A stretch of DNA of 64,000 nt from Streptomyces atroolivaceus (GTDB lineage Bacteria; Actinomycetota; Actinomycetes; Streptomycetales; Streptomycetaceae): assembly GCF_000717025.1 (NCBI RefSeq), contig NZ_JNXG01000010.1, positions 149,508-213,507 on the forward strand, written 5' to 3'. The translations under genes were made by a program, and so were the position numbers. A model generated the notes under the pieces. The model made no database searches. It saw only the letters and a program-made list of their open reading frames with translations, and was not told where the DNA came from. Below, piece by piece: positions 47,061 through 55,626 of the stretch. Each line of letters starts with the position of its first letter. The first letter of the stretch is position 1.

Positions 47061-48005
47061 ATGGACGAGCAGCCTGTACCCCCGCGGCGGCCCGCCGGTG
47101 GCCATGGCCCCGGTGGCGGCACGGGGCACGCCCTCGACCGGCGCGCCGAACTGAGCGAGTTCCTGCGCAGCAGGCGTGCCCGGCTGAAGCCGGAGGATGT
47201 GGGGCTGCCGGACTACGGGCGGCACCGGCGGGTCCCGGGGCTGCGCCGCGAGGAGCTGGCCCAGCTGGCCGGAGTGTCCGTGGCGTACTACACACGTCTC
47301 GAACAGGGAAACGGGCAGAACGTGTCCGGGGAGGTGCTCGGCGCGATCGCGTCCGCGCTGAGGCTGACGGACGCCGAGCAGGCGCATCTGATGCACCTCA
47401 CGAAGCCCAGGCAGCACAAGAAGAAGCCGTCCATGCGGCAGCAGCGGGTGCGTGGCACGCTCTGTCAGCTGCTCGACACGATGGAGGGCGTACCCGCGTA
47501 CGTCATCGGACGGCGTTCCGAGATCCTCGGCTGGAACCGGATGGCCGCTGCCGTCTTCGGCGACTGGTCGGAGCTGCCGCAGCAGGAGCGGAACTGGGCG
47601 CGGCTGGTGTTCCTGAACCCGGAGTACCGCGAGCTGTTCGTCGAGTGGGACCAGAAGGCGTCGGACATCGTCAGCTACCTGCGGATGGACGCGGGCTGTC
47701 ATCCCGACGACCCGCGCCTCTCGGCGCTCGTCGGGGAGCTGTCCGTGAAGAGTGAGGAGTTCCGGCGGCTGTGGGCCAGGCATGACGTCAAGGAGAAGAG
47801 CCACGGCGTCAAGCGGCTGCATCACCCGCTGGTCGGGGAGCTGTCGCTGGCCTTCGAGACGTTCGCCCTGCCCGACGACGCGGAACAGTCCATGATCGCT
47901 TATCACGCCGAGCCGGGCTCCCCGTCCGCCGAGGCCCTGCGACTGCTCGCCAGCTGGGGCACGGACGCCACGCGCGCCGGTACGTCGGTTCCCGGGAGGC
48001 AGTAG
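47061..48005 (+). CDS. XRE-family regulator with MmyB-like ligand-binding domain
   Basis: 314 residues from ATG at 47061. The HTH is LGLPDYGRRR-type (actual GLPDYGRHRRVPGLRREELAQLAG, SVAYYTRLEQGNGQNVSG) and the C-terminal domain carries the MmyB-like run YVIGRRSEILGWNRMAAAVFGDW, NWARLVFLNPEYRELFVEW and HHPLVGELSLAFETFALPDD. No Shine-Dalgarno is seen; GATACT lies 6 nt before the ATG, so the mRNA may be leaderless. It is divergent from the ADH gene. Compared with the protein at 1740-2606 it has the extra RVPGLRREELA segment typical of the larger actinobacterial subgroup. Confidence 0.88.
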   Translation: MDEQPVPPRRPAGGHGPGGGTGHALDRRAELSEFLRSRRARLKPEDVGLPDYGRHRRVPGLRREELAQLAGVSVAYYTRLEQGNGQNVSGEVLGAIASALRLTDAEQAHLMHLTKPRQHKKKPSMRQQRVRGTLCQLLDTMEGVPAYVIGRRSEILGWNRMAAAVFGDWSELPQQERNWARLVFLNPEYRELFVEWDQKASDIVSYLRMDAGCHPDDPRLSALVGELSVKSEEFRRLWARHDVKEKSHGVKRLHHPLVGELSLAFETFALPDDAEQSMIAYHAEPGSPSAEALRLLASWGTDATRAGTSVPGRQ

Positions 48006-48112
48006 GCGTTTCCCGAGGTCCTGCACGGGGCCCCGGTCAGGACCCGGCATCGCCGGTGTCCGGCCGTTCGATCGGCCGCGTCCCGTCCTGGACCAGGCTG
48101 TACGCTGCGGGG

Positions 48113-48904
48113 ATGCAGTCGTCCGCCTCTCCCTCCTCCGCGCGGTCCGGCCAGGCCGCGGCTCCTGCCCAGCGTGGGCTCCTGACGGAACGGATCGCGC
48201 GGGAACTCGAGCATGACATCCGGTCCGGTCACATTCCCGTCGGCACGAAGCTCTCCTCGGAGCGCGAGCTCGCGGCCCAGTTCGGCGCCAGCAGGAACGT
48301 GGTGCGCGAGGTCCTGCGGCGGCTCGAGGCCCAGCATCTGATCGAGGTCGCACCGGGGCGCGGCTCCTTCGTGCGTGAGCAGACGTCGGGGCAGGCCAGA
48401 GGGTACGACGCGTTGTACCGGGCGGGCCGGCCGACCGTCCGGCAGCTGATCGAGGCCCGGCTGCCGCTCGAGGTCGAGATGGTCCGCCTGGCGACCGAAC
48501 GTGCGACGGACGAGGACATCGAGGCGATGCGGTCCGCGCGTGACGCCCTCGAGTCGGCGAGCGACGTCGTCGTGAAGGCCCGCGCCGACATGGCTTTTCA
48601 CGACGCCATCGCCGAGGCGAGCAAGAATCCGGTCCTCAGGATCATGCTCTCGTCGATCAGCGGGATGATGTTCGAGATGATGCTCCGTTCCAACTCCGAC
48701 CCCTCGATCGGCGAGCCCGGTGTTCCGCACCACCCGGAGATCTTCGAGGCTGTCGAGGCCCGTGACGCGGACCTGGCCTGTGAACGCATGCGGGAGCACT
48801 TGATGCTCGGTCTGCGCACCTACGGCAAGGATCTCGACATCCAGGTCGACATCATGGCGCGCAACCACATCGAAGCGCTGCTGGACGAGACCGGCAACCG
48901 GTAG
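48113..48904 (+). CDS. GntR-family regulator, FadR subfamily (FCD domain)
   Basis: 263 residues from ATG at 48113. The winged helix is clear (RIARELEHDIRSGHIPVGTKLSSERELAAQFGASRNVVREVLRRLEAQHLIEVAPGRGSFV), followed by an all-helical FCD effector domain with metal-ligand positions in ADMAFHDAIAEASKNP and HHPEIFEAVEARDADLA. No ribosome site is seen and TACGCT lies 6 nt before the ATG, so the transcript may be leaderless. The gene is followed by a palindromic FadR-type operator and a sugar-acid operon, so it is probably the repressor, released by a hexuronate or aldonate. Confidence 0.9.
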   Translation: MQSSASPSSARSGQAAAPAQRGLLTERIARELEHDIRSGHIPVGTKLSSERELAAQFGASRNVVREVLRRLEAQHLIEVAPGRGSFVREQTSGQARGYDALYRAGRPTVRQLIEARLPLEVEMVRLATERATDEDIEAMRSARDALESASDVVVKARADMAFHDAIAEASKNPVLRIMLSSISGMMFEMMLRSNSDPSIGEPGVPHHPEIFEAVEARDADLACERMREHLMLGLRTYGKDLDIQVDIMARNHIEALLDETGNR

Positions 48905-48940
48905 GGCTCGGCAGCGGGGCGGGCGGCAGCGGGACCACCG

Positions 48941-48964
48941 GGTCACCGGGTCACCGGGTCACCG
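48941..48964. repeat. GGTCACCG tandem repeat, 3 copies
   Basis: Three perfect copies of an 8-bp unit that contains the palindrome GGTCACC minus one base; a degenerate fourth copy precedes it. It lies between the GntR gene and the ABC operon promoter. Confidence 0.75.
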
Positions 48965-49059
48965 GCCACGAGCCTCCGCGGGCAGCGCGACGCCTCGATG
49001 AATCCGGGACCCCGAAGGGCTGTTCGGTACGCCTCTCTCCTGCTAACGTCCCTCTGGTT

Positions 49060-49078
49060 CAACTGGTCCTACCAGTTG
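49060..49078. promoter_or_regulatory. FadR/FCD-type operator of the sugar-acid operon
   Basis: CAACTGGTCCTACCAGTTG has perfect 8-bp arms around CCT. The TGGT-N3-ACCA core is characteristic of GntR/FadR-type operators. It is 84 nt upstream of the binding-protein gene and 156 nt after the GntR gene. Confidence 0.85.
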
Positions 49079-49161
49079 GGCCAGACGAATCGGAGCTCCC
49101 GAGGAGGCCACCCCCCTGGTGAGCAAGACGCACGACAGCGCAGAGAGAGACGAGGACAACG

Positions 49162-50481
49162 ATGTCCACGAGCAGCCAGCTCCTCAGCCGGCGCTCCTTC
49201 GGCAGGCTGGCGGCAGGAGTCGCGGGAGCCGCCGGGATGGGGGCGCTCGGCGCGTGTACGACCGGGGGCGGGCGGCCCGGCGCCGACACCCCGCTGCGGA
49301 TCATGGCGATCAACCACGTGTGGTCCCAGGCGATCCGCCGCCGGACGAAGGAGTTCGAGGAGCGCATCGGACGGCGGGTGTCCATGACCCTGCTCACCGC
49401 GGACCAACTGGCGAGCAGCTACAACGTGAAGCTCAACGCCTCGGGCACCGACGTGGACGTCATGATGGTCCGTGCGCTCCAGGAGCAACTGCTCTTCGCG
49501 CACAACGGCTGGCTGGCCGACCTGACCGACCGCGTCACGCAGGACCAGGACTTCGCCTGGCCGGACTTCCAGGAGGCCCCGCGCGAGGCCTCCTTGACCG
49601 CGGGCAGGGTACTCAGCGTCCCGGTGGTGACCGAGCGCCCGGCGCTCTACTACCGCAAGGACCTCGTGGAGGGCCTCGGCGGACCGCCGCGCACCCTGGA
49701 AGCGCTGATGTCCGCCGCCGAGGAACTCACCGAGAAGAAGAAGGGCCTCTACGGCTTCGTCGGCCGGGGGCAGCGCAGCGGTGCCGTGTCCCAGTGGTCC
49801 AGCTTCCTGTACTCCCACGGCGGGGACTTCGTCGTGCGGGGCCGGTCCGGAATCGGCTCGCCCGAGGCTCTCGCCGCGTACGAGTACTACGGCCGGCTCC
49901 TGGCGAGGACGGGCCCGCCCGGCGCCACCAACATGAGCCTCGAACAGGCCATGCCGATCTTCGCGCAGGGCAAGGCCGCCTTCTACATCGACGCCGACGC
50001 GATCTACAGCAGCTTCCTCGACCCACAGGTGTCGACCGTGCGGGAGACCGTCGGCTTCGCACCCTTCCCTGCCGGACCGGCCGGCGCGCGGCCGCACAAC
50101 ATCCCGTCCTGGAGCCTCGGCATCAGCAAGTTCAGCCTGCTGCGCGACGACGCCTGGGAGTTCATCAGGTGGGCCGCGGGCACCGAGGTGACGGCAGCGC
50201 TCCAGAAGGACGGCATCCCCGGCGCCCGCGCCTCGGTGTGGTCCGACCCCGCATCTCTGGGCTCCTTCCCGCCGGACCTGGCCGAGGCCATGCGGCTGAA
50301 CGCCGAGAGGGGCCTGGGCTACGACAGGCCCCGCGTCCTGCAGGTCGGCCGGGCCAGGGACATCGTCGGGCGGCCGCTGGTCGCGGGCATCCTCGGCGAG
50401 GACGTGCGGCCGGCCGCTCGTGACGCCGATGCGGAGTTCGCCGATTTCCTCGTCCGCGACAACCGCCACAAGGAGTCCTGA
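49162..50481 (+). CDS. sugar ABC transporter substrate-binding protein, Tat lipoprotein
   Basis: 439 residues, with GAGG 6 nt before the ATG. The leader has a twin-arginine motif (SRRSFGRLAAG) and a lipobox-like LGACTT, so it is a Tat-exported lipoprotein. The mature part is a family-1 binding protein (MAINHVWSQAIRRRTKEFEERIG, ALYYRKDLVEGLGGPPRTLEAL, SWSLGISKFSLLRDDAWEFIRW). Its stop overlaps the next start (TGATG). Context with mannonate dehydratase and a FadR-type regulator suggests a uronate or aldonate ligand. Confidence 0.9.
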   Translation: MSTSSQLLSRRSFGRLAAGVAGAAGMGALGACTTGGGRPGADTPLRIMAINHVWSQAIRRRTKEFEERIGRRVSMTLLTADQLASSYNVKLNASGTDVDVMMVRALQEQLLFAHNGWLADLTDRVTQDQDFAWPDFQEAPREASLTAGRVLSVPVVTERPALYYRKDLVEGLGGPPRTLEALMSAAEELTEKKKGLYGFVGRGQRSGAVSQWSSFLYSHGGDFVVRGRSGIGSPEALAAYEYYGRLLARTGPPGATNMSLEQAMPIFAQGKAAFYIDADAIYSSFLDPQVSTVRETVGFAPFPAGPAGARPHNIPSWSLGISKFSLLRDDAWEFIRWAAGTEVTAALQKDGIPGARASVWSDPASLGSFPPDLAEAMRLNAERGLGYDRPRVLQVGRARDIVGRPLVAGILGEDVRPAARDADAEFADFLVRDNRHKES

Positions 50482-51443
50482 TGTCCACCACAGAGGTCTC
50501 CCCGGTCCGCGGCGCCGCCGCGTCCGGGACCGGGCCGGCCCCCGCGCGCCGCACCCCCCGCACGTTCGAGCAGGCCAACCGACGTCTCAAGTGGACGATG
50601 CTCGCCCCGGCCCTGCTGTTCGTCGGCCTCATGATCATTTTTCCGCTGGTCTACACCATCAACCTCAGCCTGACCGACGCCTTCGGCGCGGTGAACGCCG
50701 GCAAGGCGCACATCGGCCTCCGGAACTTCACCGACGCGCTCGGCGACACCCGCCGGTTCTGGCCCGCCGCGCAGCGTACGGTGATCTTCACGGCCGGGGC
50801 GGTGATCCTCGAGACGGTGCTCGGTCTCGCCCTGGCGATGCTCATGCGCAAGCCGTTCCGGGGCATGCGGTGGGTGCGTACGGTCCTGATCATCCCGTTG
50901 CTCACCACGCCGGTGGCGATCGGCATCCTCTGGCTGTTGATCCTCGACCCGACCAACGGCATAGCCAACCACCTGCTCGCCGGAATCGGACTGCCCCGGC
51001 AGGAGTTCCTGGGCTCCGTCAGCCAGTCGCTGCCGACTCTGATGCTGATCGACGTCTGGCAGTGGACGCCCATGATGACCCTGCTGCTGCTCGCCGGGCT
51101 GACCACGCTGCCCGAGGAACCGGAGGAGGCGGCCCGCGTCGACGGGGCGAACGGCTGGCAGCGGTTCAGGCACGTCGTGCTGCCCATGCTCGGCCCGACG
51201 CTCGCCACCGCCCTGGTACTGCGCGCCGTGGACGCCCTCAAGACCTTCGACATCCTCTACGCCACCAAAGGGGCGGGTGGCGGCTCGGACTTCGAGGTGG
51301 AGACCCTGAACGTCTACGCCTACGGGCTCACCTTCGACTACCAGGAGTACGGCCTGGCCGCCGCCGTCCTGGTCCTGTTCACACTCTTCATCATCGGCGT
51401 CGTGGTGCTGCTGCGCCGCCGGGGCGGAAGGAAGACCGCATGA
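50481..51443 (+). CDS. sugar ABC transporter permease (MalF type)
   Basis: 320 residues, six membrane helices beginning LKWTMLAPALLFVGLMIIFPLVYTINLSLTD. EAA loop: EAARVDGANGWQRFRHVVLPMLGP. It overlaps its neighbours at both ends (TGATG and ATGA). Confidence 0.93.
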   Translation: MSTTEVSPVRGAAASGTGPAPARRTPRTFEQANRRLKWTMLAPALLFVGLMIIFPLVYTINLSLTDAFGAVNAGKAHIGLRNFTDALGDTRRFWPAAQRTVIFTAGAVILETVLGLALAMLMRKPFRGMRWVRTVLIIPLLTTPVAIGILWLLILDPTNGIANHLLAGIGLPRQEFLGSVSQSLPTLMLIDVWQWTPMMTLLLLAGLTTLPEEPEEAARVDGANGWQRFRHVVLPMLGPTLATALVLRAVDALKTFDILYATKGAGGGSDFEVETLNVYAYGLTFDYQEYGLAAAVLVLFTLFIIGVVVLLRRRGGRKTA

Positions 51444-52294
51444 GCGCCACCGTCGTCCCCGCACCCGTCCCGGCACACCTGCGGCGCCGCAGGGTCCGGT
51501 CGTGGCTGCGCGGCATCGCCATCGCCGTCGTGACGCTCGTCTTCGCGCTGCCCCTGGTGTGGATGTTCGCCGCCGCGTTCAAGACCAACGTCCAGGTGAC
51601 CGACCCGTCCGTGGGGCTGTGGTTCAGCCCCACCCTCGAGAACTTCCGGAACATCGTCGAGGCCGGGCAGATCCTCCGGTCGATGGGCAACTCCCTGCTG
51701 GTCGGCGTGGTCTCCACCGTGCTCTCCGCCGTCATCGCGGTGCCCGCCGCCTGGGCGGTCGGACGGTTCGACATGCACCGCACCGGATCGCTGATCCTGG
51801 TCGCGCGCATCGTGCCCGCGATCTCGCTGCTCGTCCCCTGGTACTACCTGTTCGCGCAGATGGGCCTCGTCGGCTCCTACACCGTGCTGATCCTCAGCCA
51901 GATGTTCGTCTCCGTCCCGCTCATCATGTGGATCATGATCAGCTTCTTCGCCGGCCTGCCGGTCGAGCTGGAGGAGGCCGCGCGCACCGACGGCCTGAGC
52001 GCCTTCGGAGCCTTCTGGCGCATCGCGCTGCCCCTCGCGGCCCCCGGGACGGCGACCGCCTCGCTGCTCGCCTTCGTCTTCAGCTGGAACAACTTCATGT
52101 TCGCGCTGATCTTCGCCGACGACCGCACCCAGACCGTGCCGGTGACCCTCTTCAACTTCATCTCGTACGCGAGCACCGACTGGGGCGGCCTGATGGCCGC
52201 AGCGACGCTCATCACCGTCCCCGTCGTCCTGGCCGCCGTCCTCGGACAGAAGTACCTGGTGGCCGGCTTGACCTCGGGCGCCACCAAGGGCTGA
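51440..52294 (+). CDS. sugar ABC transporter permease (MalG type)
   Basis: 284 residues from ATG at 51440, which overlaps the preceding stop and has GGAAGGA upstream. EAA loop: [26 protein letters not shown]-terminal [17 protein letters not shown] is typical of MalG proteins. No ATPase gene is nearby, so a shared ATPase is expected. Confidence 0.93.
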   Translation: MSATVVPAPVPAHLRRRRVRSWLRGIAIAVVTLVFALPLVWMFAAAFKTNVQVTDPSVGLWFSPTLENFRNIVEAGQILRSMGNSLLVGVVSTVLSAVIAVPAAWAVGRFDMHRTGSLILVARIVPAISLLVPWYYLFAQMGLVGSYTVLILSQMFVSVPLIMWIMISFFAGLPVELEEAARTDGLSAFGAFWRIALPLAAPGTATASLLAFVFSWNNFMFALIFADDRTQTVPVTLFNFISYASTDWGGLMAAATLITVPVVLAAVLGQKYLVAGLTSGATKG

Positions 52295-52331
52295 ACGACC
52301 CTCACCACCGCATTCTGAAGAAAGTATCCCC

Positions 52332-53546
52332 ATGAAAATTGTCGACGCGAAGGTCCTCGTCACCAGCCCCGGCCGGAACTTCGTCACCCTCAGACTGACG
52401 ACGGACGACGGGCTCACCGGCCTCGGCGACGCGACGCTCAACGGCCGGGAGCTGGCCGTCGTCAGCTATCTCACCGACCACGTGGTGCCCCTCCTCATGG
52501 GTCTCGACCCGCACCGTGTCGAGGACACCTGGCAATCCCTGTACAGGGGTGCCTACTGGCGGCGCGGGCCGGTGACCATGGCCGCGATCGCCGCCGTCGA
52601 CGTGGCACTGTGGGACATCAAGGCCAAAGCCGCGGGCCTCCCCCTCTACCAACTGCTCGGCGGAGCCAGCCGGGACCGGGTGGGAACGTACGGTCACGCC
52701 AACGGCCGTGACATCCCCGAGCTCCTCGACTCGGTCCGGGCACGCCTCGCCGAGGGGTACCCTGCCGTCCGCGTGCAGTCGGGCGTCCCCGGGCTGAAGG
52801 CGGTCTACGGTGTGTCGAGCACGGACGAAAGCGGCTCCCCCGTGCTGCACCAGCAGGCCCGGCCGCTGGTGGAGGACTGGGACACCGACGCCTATCTGCG
52901 CCACATGCCGACCGTACTGGAGGCCGTACGCGCCGAGTTCGGCCCTGAACTGCCCCTGCTGCACGACGCCCACCACCGGCTCACACCCGTCCAGGCCGCC
53001 CGCCTCGGCAAGGACCTGGAGCCGTACCGCTTGTTCTGGCTGGAGGACTGCACGCCCGCGGAGAACCAGGAGGCTCTGCGCCTCGTCCGCCGCAACACCA
53101 CGACCCCGCTGGCCATCGGCGAGGTCTTCAACACGGTGTACGACTACCAGTCCCTGATCACCGAGCAGCTGATCGACTACGTGCGTTCCGCCGTCACGCA
53201 CTTCGGCGGGGTCACCCCGCTGCGGAAGCTCTTCGACTTCGCAGCGCAGTACCAGATCAAGAGCGCGATTCACGGGCCCGAGGACATCTCCCCGGTCGGC
53301 ATGGCGGCCGCCGTCCATCTCGACCTGGCCGTGCACAACTTCGGTATCCAGGAGTACTCGGGTCACACCCCGCTCACCGAGGAGGTGTTCCGCCACGCCT
53401 ACACCTTCGTGGACGGATACCTGCACCCGGGCGAGGCGCCGGGCATCGGGGTGGATCTGGACGAGGAGCTGGCAGCCGCGCACCCGTACGAAGCGGCCTA
53501 CCTCCCGGTCAACCGGCTGAATGACGGGACCGTCCACGACTGGTGA
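52332..53546 (+). CDS. enolase-superfamily dehydratase, D-mannonate dehydratase (ManD/RspA) type
   Basis: 404 residues, the ManD family length. Capping domain: [26 protein letters not shown]. Barrel residues match the family: [11 protein letters not shown] (metal Asp and catalytic His), [12 protein letters not shown] and [10 protein letters not shown] (metal Glu residues), [10 protein letters not shown] and [21 protein letters not shown]. The enzyme dehydrates D-mannonate (or D-gluconate in some members) to 2-keto-3-deoxygluconate using Mg2+. It closes the operon with the ABC transporter genes. Members differ greatly in efficiency and substrate, so the exact acid is not certain. Confidence 0.88.
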   Translation: MKIVDAKVLVTSPGRNFVTLRLTTDDGLTGLGDATLNGRELAVVSYLTDHVVPLLMGLDPHRVEDTWQSLYRGAYWRRGPVTMAAIAAVDVALWDIKAKAAGLPLYQLLGGASRDRVGTYGHANGRDIPELLDSVRARLAEGYPAVRVQSGVPGLKAVYGVSSTDESGSPVLHQQARPLVEDWDTDAYLRHMPTVLEAVRAEFGPELPLLHDAHHRLTPVQAARLGKDLEPYRLFWLEDCTPAENQEALRLVRRNTTTPLAIGEVFNTVYDYQSLITEQLIDYVRSAVTHFGGVTPLRKLFDFAAQYQIKSAIHGPEDISPVGMAAAVHLDLAVHNFGIQEYSGHTPLTEEVFRHAYTFVDGYLHPGEAPGIGVDLDEELAAAHPYEAAYLPVNRLNDGTVHDW

Positions 53547-53745
53547 CCTGCGTGACGAGCGGGTGGACGACGGCGGCTGCCTTGTGGGGCAGCCGCCGAA
53601 GGGTCCGGAGGTAGCGGACAGCGGATCCGGACGCCCGGCTCCCGCCGCTGTACTCCGGCCTGCATGCGGTTCCGTTCTCCCTGCCGGCCGCGGTACGGGA
53701 TGCCGATGGTGGACGGCGTCCGGCAGACGCGTCAGCCCTCGCCGA

Positions 53746-53844
53746 TCACCTCCGCCGGTGCGCGGTCACCACCCACGCGGACGCGAGGCCTGTGAGTCCG
53801 CCACCCACGACGATCACGTCGGCGCTCTCCGACGACTCCCCCAC
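53746..53844 (-). pseudogene. N-terminal relic of a FAD-binding dehydrogenase
   Basis: From GTG at 53844 (GGGGAAGG upstream) the minus strand reads 32 codons with ADVIVVGGGLTGLASAWVVTAHRRR, then a stop. This is the FAD/NAD-binding GXGXXG beta-alpha-beta start of a flavoprotein (family normally near 550 residues). Everything after the first helix is missing. Confidence 0.65.
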
Positions 53845-54086
53845 CGCCCGCCTTCCCCACTACGGACCGTTCGGACATCGGGACGGCGCATGTCCGCCTT
53901 CCTGTCCCGCGTTCACGACTCACCGCCGTCCAGCGTGCGGAGGCACTTGCGTCCACGCACGCGCTCCGGATCGCCACTGCTCCACACCCCCGCTCCCGGC
54001 TCGCGCCCTTCTTGGCGACGACCGGCTCCGGCGCGGCCGGGCCCTGTGGAGGTTCTCCGTCACTGAGGGTTCATGACTTGCCTCTC

Positions 54087-54113
54087 CTATCGTTTATCGA
54101 TAGATTTTTATCG
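54087..54113. promoter_or_regulatory. operator-like TATCG repeats upstream of DUF2975/HTH pair
   Basis: CTATCG (54087-54092) and CGATAG (54098-54103) form a perfect inverted repeat with 5-nt spacing. It contains the palindrome TATCGATA, and a further TATCG occurs at 54109-54113. It is very AT-rich for the region and 22 nt from the gene start, so it is a likely autoregulatory site for the HTH protein. Confidence 0.65.
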
Positions 54114-54135
54114 CAGGTCGATCGAAGGAGAGATG

Positions 54136-54633
54136 ATGGGAAGACTGACAGTGCTCGCACTGCGGGCCGTGCTCGTGCTGCTGCTCACCGGATCGGTGCT
54201 CGTGCAGGCCGTGATGGTGCCGCTGCTGGCCATCGACCTGAGGGGCATGGACGCGGACATCGAGTACCTTCGCGCCCCGCTCCTCTCGGTCATCGTGCTG
54301 GGCACAGCGGCCGTCGAGGTCGTCCTGATGTGCGTATGGCGACTGGTGACGATGGTGCGACGCGGGACGGTGTTCTCCCACGCCGCCTTCCGGTACGTGC
54401 ATGTGGTGATCGGCGCGGTGGTGGCAGCCGCCTGCCTCCTCTTCGGACTCGCGGTCCTCCTGGCTCCGGGCGAAGCCGTCGCGCCTGGCGTGGTCCTCCT
54501 GGTGGGCGGCGCGGCTCTGGCGGTCCTGGGAGTCGCGCTCGTCGTACTCGTCCTGCGGATGCTGCTCGCCCAGGCCGTCGAGCGTGACGTCGCGGCGACC
54601 CGGATGCAGGCCGAGCTGGACGAGGTGATCTGA
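54136..54633 (+). CDS. DUF2975 membrane protein
   Basis: 165 residues from ATG at 54136, with AAGGAG 5 nt upstream (the ATG one codon earlier is too close). Four membrane helices: ALRAVLVLLLTGSVLVQAVMVPLLA, LLSVIVLGTAAVEVVLMCVWRLV, VVIGAVVAAACLLFGLAVLLA and VVLLVGGAALAVLGVALVVLVLRMLL. The pattern with RRGTVFSHAAFRYV between helices 2 and 3 is that of DUF2975. Function unknown; these proteins are nearly always followed by a small HTH protein, as here (TGATG overlap). Confidence 0.85.
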   Translation: MGRLTVLALRAVLVLLLTGSVLVQAVMVPLLAIDLRGMDADIEYLRAPLLSVIVLGTAAVEVVLMCVWRLVTMVRRGTVFSHAAFRYVHVVIGAVVAAACLLFGLAVLLAPGEAVAPGVVLLVGGAALAVLGVALVVLVLRMLLAQAVERDVAATRMQAELDEVI

Positions 54634-54857
54634 TGCCGATCGCGGTCGACATCGACGTGATGCTGGCGAAACGCAAGATGTCCGTAGGAGAACTCGCGGA
54701 GCGCGTGGGGATCACGCCCGCCAACCTGGCGGTGCTCAAGAACGGCCGCGCGAAGGCGGTCCGCTTCGCGACGCTGGCCGCCCTGTGCGAAGTGCTCGAG
54801 TGCCAGCCGGGAGACCTGCTCCGCTGGGAGGAGCCTCCCGAATCGCCCGCTGTCTGA
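54633..54857 (+). CDS. YozG-like small HTH regulator
   Basis: 74 residues, essentially one Cro/C1-type HTH: VMLAKRKMSVGELAERVGITPANLAVLKNGRAKAVRFATLAALCEVLECQPGDLLRWE. It is the constant partner of DUF2975 proteins and probably binds the TATCG-containing operator upstream. How the membrane protein influences it is not known. Confidence 0.9.
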   Translation: MPIAVDIDVMLAKRKMSVGELAERVGITPANLAVLKNGRAKAVRFATLAALCEVLECQPGDLLRWEEPPESPAV

Positions 54858-55212
54858 TCACCTCGGGGGCACCGCCGCCCGGACTGCCCGCTCGCGGTGT
54901 TGCGGGTTCCGTGGCGTTCCGGTGCCTCCCTCGCGCGGGGCGGAGCAGTCCCACGGCCCCCCACCACGGGATATGGGCCTGGACACAAGGTGCCGCCGGA
55001 GCACGGACAGCCGGGCCGGGAGAAGACGTTGCCGGTGAGGAGGGTGCTGGGGCGGTTGCGGGGTAGTCGAGCCGAGACACCGGCAAACACCGCTCAACAG
55101 GGAGGTTCCGTCATGGCGGGCTACGGCACAGGTCCGAGCGGCTGACCGGCCCGCCGGACGTCACGGACCAGGCGATGTTTACGAAGATCGAGGAAGGCAA
55201 GGTGACGTAGCC
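54858..55212. other. 355-bp intergenic region
   Basis: Holds the tiny ORF at 55113-55145 and the promoter of the holin operon. Nothing else is recognised. Confidence 0.5.
55113..55145 (+). CDS. tiny ORF MAGYGTGPSG, possible gene stub
   Basis: Ten codons, with a good ribosome site (GGGAGG 6 nt before ATG). It is followed 70 nt later by the holin gene. It may be the remains of a gene truncated by deletion, or a leader peptide of the operon. Confidence 0.3.
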   Translation: MAGYGTGPSG

Positions 55213-55626
55213 ATGAGCACGGCAGAGCGGCAGACCCACGCCAACGACGACTCGGTGAGCGTGCTGGTTTCCCGCGCCTCGCAACAGGTCTCGGAGCTGG
55301 TCCGCGAGGAGATGCAGCTGGCCCGGGCGGAGATGACCCAGAAGGGCAAGCGCTACGGGAAGGGCGGTGGCCTCTTCGGCGCCGCGGGCTTCATCGGCAT
55401 GCTGGCGGCCCAGGCTCTGGTCGCGACCTGCATCGCGGCTCTCGCACTGGCGCTGCCGGTGTGGGCGTCGGCGCTGATCGTCACGGCGGTGCTGGCGGCA
55501 GTGGCAGCCGCAGCCGCCCTGGCCGGGAAGAAGCAGATCGCGCAGGCCGGTTCTCCCACTCCCGAGCAGACCGTAGACAGCGTCAAGGCCGATGTGGCCG
55601 AGATCAAGGAAAAGGCACACCGATGA
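55213..55626 (+). CDS. phage-holin-family (Actinobacteriophage holin-3 superfamily) membrane protein
   Basis: 137 residues. An amphipathic N-terminus (VSRASQQVSELVREEMQLARAEMTQKGK) is followed by two membrane helices and a Lys/Glu-rich tail. This is the common actinomycete chromosomal protein annotated as phage holin family; no phage genes are nearby, so a cell-envelope role is more likely than lysis. Its stop overlaps the DUF3618 start (ATGA). Confidence 0.85.
   Translation: MSTAERQTHANDDSVSVLVSRASQQVSELVREEMQLARAEMTQKGKRYGKGGGLFGAAGFIGMLAAQALVATCIAALALALPVWASALIVTAVLAAVAAAAALAGKKQIAQAGSPTPEQTVDSVKADVAEIKEKAHR

Larger units (their letters stand above)
53547..54135. other. 589-bp region with gene relic and operator
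   Basis: Contains the FAD-enzyme relic at 53746-53844 and the TATCG repeats at 54087-54113. No intact gene is seen. Confidence 0.6.
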
